Shown here piece by piece: positions 5,523 through 14,300 of a DNA stretch of 14,396 bases. The notes below the pieces were generated by a model, which saw only the letters and a list, made by a program, of their open reading frames with translations, was not told where the DNA came from and made no database searches. This DNA is from Yimella sp. Lineage in GTDB: Bacteria > Actinomycetota > Actinomycetes > Actinomycetales > Dermatophilaceae. Made by a program: the position numbers and the translations under genes. Each line of letters starts with the position of its first letter. Positions within the stretch are counted from its first letter, which is position 1. The stretch lies in assembly GCA_030150425.1 (NCBI GenBank), contig JASLFY010000003.1, forward strand, positions 1-14,396. The letters are read 5' to 3'.

Positions 5523-6907
5523 CGGCGTTCCACCACCTTCGTGTAGAGGTCGGGCAGTCGCCCGGCCGGATCGAACTTCTGCTTGAGCTCGGCGTAGGCG
5601 GCACCGCCGTACATCCGGGCGAAGTCTTCCCGCGTGTAATACGCGTCGCTGTAGAGCGACTTGTGGCCGTCGTGGTCGTCGACGACGCGCTCGATCAGCT
5701 TGTTGGTGTCGCCGTCCTGACCGCCCTCCGGGATCTCGACGGTGCCCCAGAACCCGACGTTGACGTAGGGCTCGCCGGGTCGCATCGGGTACAGCGGCCA
5801 CGGGGTGGCGCCGGCATCACGCTCGCGAACTGCCAACGGACACAACCAGATCGGGCGCATCGGGATGGTGTCGAGGAACCAGCGGACGAACTCCGCGGTG
5901 CGCTCGAGCGGGATCTCGACGTCCTGCACCACCCGCTCGCGCGGGGCCTTGCCGCGACGGGCGTCGAGCTTGGCCATCCAGCCGTGCCGGTTCTCGAAGC
6001 GGATCACCTTGCCGTAGGTCTCGCTGCGCAGGTAGCGGTTCGGCACCACCTTGCGCACCAGCGGGTGCTGCACCCCAAGCGCCTTGCTGCACCAGAACCA
6101 GTCGGTGTCCCAGCGCCACAGGTAGTCGTGGATGCTCAGGTGGTCCTCCGCCTTCTCGCGCAGCGAGAGGTAGAACGGCGTCGAGAGGTACTCGGAGCGA
6201 CGCGGCGCGTCGTCGACCTGCTGGCCGAGCACCAGCACGAGGTCGTCCTTCTCGAAGGCGACGCCGTCGACGAAGTCGACCGGCTCCCCCGCGTACGACC
6301 CCGTGATGGCCTCGGTCATCGCCTCGACGAATCCGTCGATCGAGTCGAACCGGATGTTGCGGAGGCGGACGTACGGCTTCACCTGCTCGAGCTCGATCCG
6401 CAGCCGGACCGAGTAGCCGAGCGAGCCGTAGGAGTTCGGGAAGCCGCGGAACAGGTCGGAGTTCTCGGTGCGGCTGGCGGTCACCAGGTCACCGGACCCG
6501 GTGAGCACGTCGAGGTCGATCACCGACTCGTGCGGCAGGCCGTTGCGGTACGAGGTCGACTCGATGCCCAGACCGGTGACCGCGCCGCCGAGCGTGATGG
6601 TGCGCAACTGCGGCACCACCCGTGGCATCAGACCGTGCGGCAGGGTCGCGTCGACGATGGTTTCGTACGTCGCCATCCCCTGCACCTGCGCCGTCCGGGC
6701 CTGCGGGTCGATGTCGATCACCGACGCCAGCCCGCTCACGTCAAGGCCGCTCGCGCCGGTCGCCTGGCGCGGCCGGAACAGGTTCGAGGTCGACTTCGCC
6801 AGCCGGATGGGCGCGCCCTCGGGCATGGCCCGCAGTTGCTCCTGAAGTCCGGCGACGGCCCGCTGGTGGGCTGCCGCCCCGATCGGTGTTGCCGCTGCTG
6901 GTGTCAC
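5519..6907 (-). CDS. tmsA: FAD-dependent oxidoreductase for 10-methyl fatty-acid synthesis (TmsA/BfaA-like)
   Basis: This 462-residue protein has the PCMH-type FAD-binding fold of the DWARF1/DHCR24-like oxidases. A pyrophosphate-loop region includes STSNLFRPR (39-47) and VPQLRTITLGGAVTGLGIES (98-117), with an acidic, aromatic-rich C-terminal substrate domain and a closing FDPAGRLPDLYTKVV. In actinobacteria the homologue next to the UfaA1-type methyltransferase reduces 10-methylene acyl chains to 10-methyl chains such as tuberculostearic acid. GTG 6907 is chosen: AAAGG lies six bases upstream and the protein then has family length. ATG 6991 would add 28 residues and lie upstream of the likely promoter zone. 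It is the first gene of the operon and overlaps the methyltransferase by four bases. No signal peptide or membrane helix is seen. Confidence 0.83.
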   Translation of the reverse strand: MTPAAATPIGAAAHQRAVAGLQEQLRAMPEGAPIRLAKSTSNLFRPRQATGASGLDVSGLASVIDIDPQARTAQVQGMATYETIVDATLPHGLMPRVVPQLRTITLGGAVTGLGIESTSYRNGLPHESVIDLDVLTGSGDLVTASRTENSDLFRGFPNSYGSLGYSVRLRIELEQVKPYVRLRNIRFDSIDGFVEAMTEAITGSYAGEPVDFVDGVAFEKDDLVLVLGQQVDDAPRRSEYLSTPFYLSLREKAEDHLSIHDYLWRWDTDWFWCSKALGVQHPLVRKVVPNRYLRSETYGKVIRFENRHGWMAKLDARRGKAPRERVVQDVEIPLERTAEFVRWFLDTIPMRPIWLCPLAVRERDAGATPWPLYPMRPGEPYVNVGFWGTVEIPEGGQDGDTNKLIERVVDDHDGHKSLYSDAYYTREDFARMYGGAAYAELKQKFDPAGRLPDLYTKVVERR

Positions 6908-7021
6908 CGGACGCCTTTCCCGAGATTCATAGTTGTACTCACCATTTACATCGTCCCACCGGCGTCCGAGGCGGCTGCGCCGGGTCTGCACGACCGGCCG
7001 AGGAACCGTCGCCCCGCCGGG
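6908..7021. other. Intergenic region ahead of the tms operon
   Basis: These 114 bases lie between the end of the DUF2207 gene and the GTG start of the oxidoreductase, both on the minus strand. The AT-rich core (about 6925-6953) holds a possible -10 (TATGAA near 6929-6924, minus strand), but no good -35 box. No clear terminator hairpin for the DUF2207 gene was found. Confidence 0.35.
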
Positions 7022-8935
7022 TCACCAACTGCTCGAGCCGCCGCCCCCACCGCCGCCGCCGGCGAACCCTCCGCCGCCGAAGCCACCGCCTCCGCCGAAG
7101 GCCGAACCGCCGGACGACCCGGGGGTCGCGGCGAAGGTCCCGGCGGCCATCGTGCCGAAGTCGTCGAGGCTGTCGCCGAGTCCGCCGAAACCACCGAAGT
7201 CGCCGCCGATCGGGATGTACCACCCCGGCATGACCAGCGGGGTTCCGGCCGCTTCCGCGGCCGCGGCGACCTGGGCGAACTTGCCCGCCCACTGCTTCGC
7301 GATGCCGAACACGACGGCGTACGGCATGTACCGGCTGAACAGGTCGGCCGCCTCGTCGAACTTGATCTGGTTCGCCTCCGCCGTCACGAGGTACTCCTTG
7401 AACCCTAGCGACTGCGCGGTGACCGCCGAACCGGCGGCCGTGCGCGAGGCCATACGCCGGCCCATGAACATCACGATCACGCCGGCCAGCGCCAGCCCGA
7501 CCGGCAGCCCGATCGCGGCCACCGCCAGCTTCGGCAGCACGAAGAACCCCAGGACCGCGGCGCCGATGAACAGCATCCCGACCGCCTGGAACCGGCCACG
7601 CACCGCCTGCGGCGAACTGCGGAACCAGCCGCGCTGCACGGTCTCGGTGTACATCTGCCCCTGGGCTCGGGTCATCCAGGACTTGAGGTGGTTGCGCAGT
7701 TCGGACAACCGCACGGGGGTTCCGAACTGGAAGATGCCGTCCCACACGGTCTGCTCGTACGGCAGCAGGTCGTCCGCGCCGGGCTGGCGGGCGACCGCCA
7801 GTTCCCAGTCGGTCCGTTTGAACACGCTCCCGGACTCCACCTGCCGCATGGTCAGATGGCCGCGGACCGCGAGGTCGACGATCGTCGCCGACAGATCGAC
7901 CAGACCGGCGTCCTCGTCGATCACGGTGCCCATCAGCCCCGGGCGGATCCCCTGCGGCGGCTGGAACTGCACGGCCACGATCGGCTTCCCGCCGCGGACC
8001 ACCGAGGTGTCCTGGCCGGGCGCGGGTTCCAGGCCCGGCGTCACACCGGAGTACCGCTCGTCACGACCGCGCTTCCAGACCGCGACGCCCATCGCGCTCG
8101 CCGCGACCAGCGGCAGGCCGATGCCGGCACCGACACCGACGGCACCGAGAGCCCGGCTGGCCGCCGGCGACAGGCCGCTGCCATCACCGCCCCAGGAGTT
8201 GTCCGAGCTGTCGGTGGACCCGGCCGGCACCAGATCGGGATCGGTGTCGGTGAAGGCCGCGGCCGGCATCTCGGTGGCGATCGTGACCTGCTGGTTCGCC
8301 GCCAGCCCGGTCGCGGAGAAGTGCGCGGTCGCGCCCGGCGTCGCCGGGCAGGTGCGGTCGGAGCTGGTCACCCCGAGGAAGCAGATCGCGCGGGTGCTCG
8401 GCGCCGGACCGGTGACCGTGGCGGCGTACGAGTCGATCGGGACGTCGTTCTGCGAACCGGTCGAATTCCAGTAGAACTCGACGGTGTCGGTGTTCTGCTG
8501 CAGGTTCACGACGTGGGCGAGGGTGTAGTGCAGGACGTAGGTCTGCACCCCGCGTACGATCCGGTCCGGGTCGCCGATCCGGATCACGCTGCCGGCGCCC
8601 TGGTCACTCACCGACACCTGCGCCGGTGCGCCGGACGGGCTGGTCGCGGAGACGTCGCTCAACGCGTACCGGCGGGCTTTCTGCGGATCGGGCGAATAGC
8701 CCTGCTCGGTCACCAGCAGGCGCTTCAGCCCGTGGGAGGAATCGCCGACGAACTGGTACTTCAGCGTCTCGGTGACCTGCACCGAGCCGTCGGCCTTGAC
8801 CGAGTAGTCCGAGGTCCACTGCAGATAGCGCTCGCCGGTGGCTGCCTGGGCGACCGACATCGACCCGAGAGCCGGCAACAAGGTCCACAGGAGGGTGGCC
8901 GTCACCGCGGTGAGCAGCGCCCAAGCACGTCGCAT
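7022..8935 (-). CDS. DUF2207 membrane protein with glycine-rich tail
   Basis: This 637-residue protein has a signal peptide (about residues 1-32, ending SVAQAA). An extracytoplasmic beta-rich domain (about 33-255) contains ERYLQWTSDYSVKADGSVQV and two cysteines (185, 196) that could pair. One membrane helix spans about 262-287. A cytoplasmic segment with a winged-helix-like stretch (TIVDLAVRGHLTM, 351-363) follows, then two adjacent helices (450-468, 470-492), a second cytoplasmic region, and a glycine-rich end finishing GGGGSSSW. This is the DUF2207 architecture; the function is unknown. The start ATG 8935 has no clear ribosome site, but the preceding gene stops nine bases upstream, so translation is probably coupled to it. 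Confidence 0.85.
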   Translation of the reverse strand: MRRAWALLTAVTATLLWTLLPALGSMSVAQAATGERYLQWTSDYSVKADGSVQVTETLKYQFVGDSSHGLKRLLVTEQGYSPDPQKARRYALSDVSATSPSGAPAQVSVSDQGAGSVIRIGDPDRIVRGVQTYVLHYTLAHVVNLQQNTDTVEFYWNSTGSQNDVPIDSYAATVTGPAPSTRAICFLGVTSSDRTCPATPGATAHFSATGLAANQQVTIATEMPAAAFTDTDPDLVPAGSTDSSDNSWGGDGSGLSPAASRALGAVGVGAGIGLPLVAASAMGVAVWKRGRDERYSGVTPGLEPAPGQDTSVVRGGKPIVAVQFQPPQGIRPGLMGTVIDEDAGLVDLSATIVDLAVRGHLTMRQVESGSVFKRTDWELAVARQPGADDLLPYEQTVWDGIFQFGTPVRLSELRNHLKSWMTRAQGQMYTETVQRGWFRSSPQAVRGRFQAVGMLFIGAAVLGFFVLPKLAVAAIGLPVGLALAGVIVMFMGRRMASRTAAGSAVTAQSLGFKEYLVTAEANQIKFDEAADLFSRYMPYAVVFGIAKQWAGKFAQVAAAAEAAGTPLVMPGWYIPIGGDFGGFGGLGDSLDDFGTMAAGTFAATPGSSGGSAFGGGGGFGGGGFAGGGGGGGGSSSW

Positions 8936-8944
8936 GCTGCGAGC

Positions 8945-9328
8945 TTAGGCGTCGGCGCCCTCCTGGGGGCGGTGGGCCGGGAGCAGCACCGTCGCGACGA
9001 AGGTGAGGACCGCCAGCGCGACCATCGCCCACCCCGCCGCCGGGGCACCACCGTCGGCGACGGTGAACCCGCACGGCACCAGCAGCACGTTCCAGACCAG
9101 CGTCGGGGTGCGGGCCACGGCGTTGTGCCGCCACAGGAACCAGGCCAGCGCCGCGCAGCAGGCGGCGAGCGCCCACAGGGTCAGCCCGAAGGAGATTGCG
9201 CGCGCGTTCAGGTCGACGGCGGCGACCGCGCCGACGACGATCAGGGCGATCGCCTGCAGGGCCATCAGGCCGGCGGCCACCGTCCAGACGCGGGTGCGGG
9301 TCGCGGGCCGAGCATCAGTTCCGGGCAC
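8945..9328 (-). CDS. Small four-helix membrane protein, partner of DUF2207 gene
   Basis: This 127-residue protein has a short basic N-terminus and probable membrane helices near residues 14-36, 44-65, 76-91 and 97-116. A polar tail PAHRPQEGADA follows. I do not recognise a named family. The start is GTG 9328, with GAGG seven bases upstream. It is followed after nine bases by the DUF2207 gene on the same strand, so the two form an operon and may act in the same membrane process. It is divergent from whiB1 across 205 bases. The product is hypothetical. Confidence 0.75.
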   Translation of the reverse strand: MPGTDARPATRTRVWTVAAGLMALQAIALIVVGAVAAVDLNARAISFGLTLWALAACCAALAWFLWRHNAVARTPTLVWNVLLVPCGFTVADGGAPAAGWAMVALAVLTFVATVLLPAHRPQEGADA

Positions 9329-9533
9329 GGGTAAACCTCACGCAGATGTCAATGTGATGAAGGGAACACCTTCGAAACGGAAAGATTCGACGAAAACCCT
9401 TGTGCCGTCCCGCCGTGTCTGTGAATCTAGAACGTCGGTGGTCCGACCACGATTATCCATGCGCGCCGCACCCAGCGCCGACCCCCTCGGATCACCACCC
9501 GACCCACTGGACGTCCGAAGGAGCACGACCACT
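9329..9533. promoter_or_regulatory. Divergent control region upstream of whiB1
   Basis: This 205-base gap separates the leftward membrane-protein operon from whiB1. It holds an inverted repeat GTGGTC-C-GACCAC (9438-9450), followed directly by the AT-rich TTATCCAT. It also holds a small hairpin GAAGG-N5-CCTTC (9359-9373). Half-sites of CRP type (TGTGA at 9354-9358 and 9420-9424) are present, without a matching second half. I could not assign one confident promoter in either direction. Confidence 0.4.
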
Positions 9534-9782
9534 ATGGATTGGCGCAACCGCGCTGCTTGCCTCGAAGAGGACCCCGAGCTGTTCTTCCCGATCGGGAACA
9601 CCGGGCCCGCGCTGCAGCAGATCGAGGACGCCAAACTCGTGTGTCGTCGCTGCGAGGTCATCGACACCTGTCTGAAGTGGGCCATCGAGACCGGCCAGGA
9701 CGCCGGCGTCTGGGGCGGTCTGTCCGAGGACGAGCGCCGGGCGATGAAGCGCCGCAACGCGCGCGCCCGTCGGGCCGGCTGA
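9534..9782 (+). CDS. whiB1: WhiB1-type iron-sulfur transcription factor
   Basis: This 82-residue protein has the four Fe-S ligand cysteines of WhiB proteins (C9, C37, C40, C46) with the C-X2-C-X5-C spacing. The GVWGG turn lies at 58-62, and a basic DNA-binding tail (RRAMKRRNARARR) follows. The start MDWRNRAACLEEDPELFFP closely resembles mycobacterial WhiB1. WhiB1 carries a [4Fe-4S] cluster sensitive to nitric oxide, binds the primary sigma factor and regulates transcription; it is essential in Mycobacterium tuberculosis. GAAGGAG (9517-9523) is a strong ribosome site ten bases before ATG 9534. It converges on the pdtaS-like gene with only ten bases between stops, the same neighbour as in mycobacteria, which supports the symbol. 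Confidence 0.95.
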   Translation: MDWRNRAACLEEDPELFFPIGNTGPALQQIEDAKLVCRRCEVIDTCLKWAIETGQDAGVWGGLSEDERRAMKRRNARARRAG

Positions 9783-9792
9783 CCGACGCTCC

Positions 9793-11304
9793 TCACCCCT
9801 TCGCCCGCGGCACATCCCGCAACAGGGCGTTGAACCGTACGGCTGTCCCTCGGGGCAGCCGTTCCCATTGGATGTCCCCACGCAGGTCGGCGACCAGCGA
9901 CCGCACGATCTGCACGCCGAGCCCGCCGTGTTGCGGGTCGAACCCGGACGGCAACCCGGCGCCGTCGTCGAACACCGCGACGTGCAGCGCGTCGCCGGTC
10001 GGTGCCGCCTCCCGCCGCACCCGCACCACGATCTCTCCCCCGGCTCCGGACTCCGCCCCGGCCTCGTCACCCGCCGGCGCCGCGAACCCGTGTTCCACCG
10101 CGTTCTGACACAGCTCGGCCAGCACCATCGCCAACGCCGTCGCGTCCTCCGAACACAGCGTCCCGAACGACCCTTCCAGTCGCCCGCGGACGGCCGCGCC
10201 CGACCGGTTGCCCAACTCGAGTGAGGCCTGCAGCGTCCGGCCGGCGATCTCGTCGAACTCCAGGTGGTCGTCCAACCGTGAGCTGAGGGTGTCGTGGACC
10301 GCCGCGATCGTCGCCACCCGGCGTACGGCGTCGTTCAGCGCGGCGCGCCCGCTCTCGTCGTCGATCCGCCGCGCCTGCAGCCGCAGCACCGCCGCGACGG
10401 TCTGCAGGTTGTTCTTCACCCGGTGGTGGATCTCGCGGATCGTGACGTCCTTGGTCGCCAGCTCCTGTTCCCGCCGCCGCAACTCGCTGACGTCCCGGGC
10501 GAGCAGCACGGCGCCCAGGCCGCGGCCGGCGTCGCGCAACGGGATCGACCGGAACACCACCGTCGCCGAGCGGGTCTGCACCTCGCAGCGCGCGGCGGCG
10601 CGGCCCAACAGGACCTGGGTGAGCTCCTGGTCGACCGGTCCGCGCGGGTGCAGCAGAGCCCGGACGAGCGCGGCGAGGTTCGCGCCGATGAGGTCTCCCT
10701 CGTAGCCGAGGCGGTGCACCGCCGACACCCCGTTCGGGCTGGCGTAGGTGATGTTGCCCTGTCCGTCGACGCGGATCACCCCGTCGCCCACCCGCGGCGC
10801 ACCGCGGTACCCGGCGCCGTCGCCCTGCTGCGGGAACTCACCGACGGAGATCATCCGGCACAGCGCGTCAGCCGTGGCGAGATAGGTGACCTCGAGTCGG
10901 CTCGGGGTACGCATCGAGGCGAGGTTGGTGTGCCGGGTCAACACGGCCGCCACCCGGCCCTCGCGGACCACCGGGATCGCCTCCTCCCGCACCGGCATGT
11001 CGCCCCGCCATACGGTCTGGCCGGCGCGCACGATCCGGCGGTCGTCGTACGCCTGCTGCACGGTGCGGGCGCGCGTGGCCGCGATCGGCTCACCGACGAG
11101 GTCCTCGGTGAACACTCCCACACCGGTGGTCGGCCGGGCGTGCGCGGCCGCGACCCAGCGGTCGGCGCCGTCGCGGACCCAGAGCACCAGGTCGGCGAAC
11201 GAGAGGTCCGCGATCAGCTGCCAGTCCCCCACCAACAGGTGCAACCAGTCGGTGTCGGCGGGGTCGAGATGCCGGCTGCGCAGGACATCGCTCATCGTGG
11301 GCAT
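9793..11304 (-). CDS. pdtaS: PdtaS-type cytosolic sensor histidine kinase
   Basis: This 503-residue protein has an N-terminal GAF-like sensor domain (about 15-150, with GDWQLIADLSFADLVLWV at 26-43) and a PAS domain (about 170-275). A HisKA_2-type dimerisation box EIHHRVKNNLQT (291-302, His293 the likely phospho-acceptor) follows, then a HATPase with N box ELCQNAVEHGF (397-407), DDGAGLP (446-452) and GGLGVQIV (460-467). No membrane segment is present. PdtaS phosphorylates the ANTAR-type antiterminator PdtaR, which is not in this window. The neighbouring whiB1 matches mycobacterial gene order. ATG 11304 aligns best with known PdtaS N-termini, but GGGA abuts it; ATG 11295 would place that site nine bases upstream. 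The promoter is unclear because a terminator hairpin lies directly upstream. Confidence 0.9.
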   Translation of the reverse strand: MPTMSDVLRSRHLDPADTDWLHLLVGDWQLIADLSFADLVLWVRDGADRWVAAAHARPTTGVGVFTEDLVGEPIAATRARTVQQAYDDRRIVRAGQTVWRGDMPVREEAIPVVREGRVAAVLTRHTNLASMRTPSRLEVTYLATADALCRMISVGEFPQQGDGAGYRGAPRVGDGVIRVDGQGNITYASPNGVSAVHRLGYEGDLIGANLAALVRALLHPRGPVDQELTQVLLGRAAARCEVQTRSATVVFRSIPLRDAGRGLGAVLLARDVSELRRREQELATKDVTIREIHHRVKNNLQTVAAVLRLQARRIDDESGRAALNDAVRRVATIAAVHDTLSSRLDDHLEFDEIAGRTLQASLELGNRSGAAVRGRLEGSFGTLCSEDATALAMVLAELCQNAVEHGFAAPAGDEAGAESGAGGEIVVRVRREAAPTGDALHVAVFDDGAGLPSGFDPQHGGLGVQIVRSLVADLRGDIQWERLPRGTAVRFNALLRDVPRAKG

Positions 11305-11315
11305 TCCCGCAGGAT

Positions 11316-11357
11316 AAAACCCCGGGCCCGGACGCTCACTCGGCGTCCGGGCCCGGG
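11316..11357 (-). terminator. Strong hairpin after gdh, directly before pdtaS
   Basis: CCCGGGCCCGGACGC (11321-11335) and GCGTCCGGGCCCGGG (11343-11357) pair perfectly over 15 bp with a 7-base loop. On the minus strand the stem follows the glutamate dehydrogenase stop by 14 bases and is followed by GTTTTATCC, giving a short U-run. This fits an intrinsic terminator. Only 11 bases separate the U-run from the pdtaS start at 11304. Confidence 0.8.
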
Positions 11358-11371
11358 CTGGTGTCCGGTGC

Positions 11372-14300
11372 TCAGTTGGAGCTGCGGATCGCACCGCGCA
11401 GACTGCGCAGAGCGACCGACAGCGGCGCCAGACCGGGCTCCTTCAGGTTGCGTACACCCTCCAGCGACTTCACCACGCGCCCCAACGAATCGGGGTTCGC
11501 GGCCTCCCACGCGGCGACCCGGATCAGCGGGTCGTCGGAGGTCGAGGTCGAGGACAGCACGGCCGCGGTGAACGACTCGAGCACGACGTAGAGGTCGTCG
11601 CGCATCGCGCCCCGCGCCAACGAGTCCCACCGGTCCTCGCGCGGCAACGCACTCACCGCACCGAGCAGGGCGTCGATGCCGATCCGCTCGGACACCGCGA
11701 AGTACGTCGTCGCGACGGCCTCGGGGTTCTCGCCGGACGACGTGGCCAACTCGGCCACGTCGAGCAGCGAGAAGGTGTCGAGCAGCCCGGCGGACCGACC
11801 GGCCAGCTCCGGGCTGATGCCCTTGGCGACCAGCGCGTCCCGGTTGCGCTCCCAGCGCTCGCGCTCGCTGCCGCGCAGCATGTCCGGTACCTTCTCCGAC
11901 AGCTGCTGCACGACCGGGCGCAGCCGCTCGATCTCCTGACCGACCGGCAGACCGGACGGTCGGCTGTTGAGCAGCCAGCGCGCGGCACGGTCGATCAGGC
12001 GACGGAACTCCAGGTAGAGCGCGGTCTGTGCTCCCGTCGTGACCTGGTTGTCGAGCGCCTCGACCTCGTGGACGAAGCCGCTGAGGTCGAACACCTCGCG
12101 GGCGATGACGTAGGCCCGACCGATCCGCTCCGGCGACGCGCCCGTCTCCTCGATCAGCCGGAAGGCGAAGGTGATGCCGCCGCGGTTGATCATCGAGTTG
12201 ACGATCGCGTTGACGATGATCTCCGAACGCAGCGGGTGGCCGGCCAGATCACCGGCGAAGCTCTCCCGGATCCGCTGCGGGAAGTAGTCGGCCAGGGTGC
12301 GGTCGAACCACGGGTCGGAGGTCAGCTCGCTGGAGCCGAGGTCGTTCTTCAGCGCCAGTTTCGCGTAGGCGACCAGCACACTCAGCTCGGGCGAGGTGAG
12401 GCCCTCCCCGGCCTGGATCCGGCGGGTGAGTTCGTCCTCGGCCGGCAAGAACTCCAGCGCGCGGTCCAACTCGCCGCGACCCTCCAGCCACTTGATCAGT
12501 CGCTCGTGGACGGTGGCCATCAGACCGGTCTGCGCCCGGGCGTTGCCCAGCAGGGTGTTCTGCTCGTAGTTGTCGCGCAACACCTGGTCACCGACCTCGT
12601 CGGTCATCGACGCCAGGATCTCGTTGCGCTCCGCCAGGTCGAACCGGCCGCGACGCATCAGGTCCGTCAACAGGATCTTGATGTTGACCTCGTGGTCGGA
12701 GGTGTCGACACCGGCGGAGTTGTCGATCGCGTCGGTGTTGACGCGTACTCCATGCTGCGCGGCTTCGATGCGACCCAACTGGCTCGCGCCGAGGTTGCCG
12801 CCCTCACCGATAACCTTGCAGCGCAGCTCGTTGCCGTTGACGCGGATCGCGTCGTTGGCGCGGTCACCGATCTGGGCGTTCGTCTCATCGGTCGCCTTGA
12901 TGTAGGTGCCGATGCCGCCGTTCCAGAACAGGTCGACCGGCGCGAGGAGCACCGCGTGGATCAGTTCGCTCGGGGTGAGCGCGGTGACCGAGTCGTCGAG
13001 ACCGAGCGCCGCTCGGACCTCCGCGCTGATCGGCACCGACTTCGCCGAGCGCGGGTAGACGCCACCGCCGGCGGAGATCAGCGACTCGTCGTAGTCGGCC
13101 CACGAGGAGCGCGGCAGGTCGAACAACCGACGCCGTTCGGCGAAGGAGGCGGCCGCGGCCGGGTTCGGGTCGAGGAAGATGTGGCGGTGGTCGAAGGCGG
13201 CCACCAGGCGGATGTGCTCCGACAGCAGCATGCCGTTGCCGAACACGTCGCCGCTCATGTCACCGACACCGACGACCGTGAAGTCCTCGGTCTGGGTGTC
13301 GTGGCCCATCTCGCGGAAGTGGCGCTTGACCGACTCCCACGCACCGCGGGCGGTGATGCCCATGCCCTTGTGGTCGTAACCGGCCGAACCACCGGACGCG
13401 AACGCGTCGTCCAGCCAGAAGTCGTACGACTGGGCCACGCCGTTGGCGATGTCCGAGAAGGACGCGGTGCCCTTGTCGGCGGCGACGACCAGGTAGGTGT
13501 CGTCCTCGTCGTGGCGTACGACGTCCCGCGGCGGCACGACAGCGCCGTCGACGAGGTTGTCGGTGAGGTCGAGCAGACCGGCGATGAACAGGCGGTACGC
13601 GGCCTTTCCGGCCTCGAACCACGCGTCGCGGTCGACGGCCGGGTCGGGCAGCTGCTTGGCGAAGAAGCCACCCTTCGAACCGGTCGGGACGATGACGGCG
13701 TTCTTGACCATCTGCGCCTTGACCAGGCCGAGCACCTCGGTGCGGAAGTCCTCGCGCCGGTCGCTCCAGCGCAGACCGCCGCGGGCCACCTTGCCGAAGC
13801 GCAGGTGGACACCTTCGACGACAGGGCTGTAGACCCAGATCTCGAACTTCGGGCGCGGGTGGGGCATCCCCGGGACCGCGGCGCAGTCGATCTTGAAGCT
13901 GACCACCGGCAGGTGGCTGCCGTCCTCGCGCAGTTGGTAGGCGTTGGTGCGCAGAGTCGCGGTGATGGTGCCGCGGAACGCGCGCAGGATGCGGTCCTGG
14001 TCGAGGCTGGCGACCTCGGTGAGGGCGGCGTCGATCTTCTCGTTCAGCTCCTGCTGACGCGCGTCGCGGTCGCCGGTGGCGGCCGGGTCGTGGCGTGCGG
14101 CGAAGAGCTCGACGATCAACCGGGTGATCTCGACGTTGGCGATCAGCGCCTGCTCGACGTACTCCTGGCTGAACGGCAGACCGACCTGGCGCTGGTAGCG
14201 GGCGATGGCCCGCAGCACGGTCAGTTCACGGGCGGTCAGCCCGGCGCGCAGCACGAGGGCGCCGAGGCCGTCGCTCTCCGACTGGCCGCACCAGACCGCG

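Noticed and set aside
4041..5546. 501-residue plus-strand open frame opposite the methyltransferase
   Set aside because: High-GC shadow frame, low complexity, partly overlapping tmRNA; the opposite strand has SAM-binding and catalytic motifs.
5663..8474. Two long plus-strand open frames, one with a run of prolines
   Set aside because: They are antisense to the FAD oxidoreductase and the DUF2207 gene. The proline run is the complement of the glycine-rich tail codons.
9347..9352. Perfect TTGACA (minus strand) as a -35 box for the 127-residue membrane protein
   Set aside because: A matching -10 box and start would fall inside the gene after GTG 9328, which has its own good ribosome site.
9354..9424. 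CRP sites upstream of whiB1
   Set aside because: Only TGTGA half-sites are present; the partner TCACA half is missing at the required spacing in both cases.
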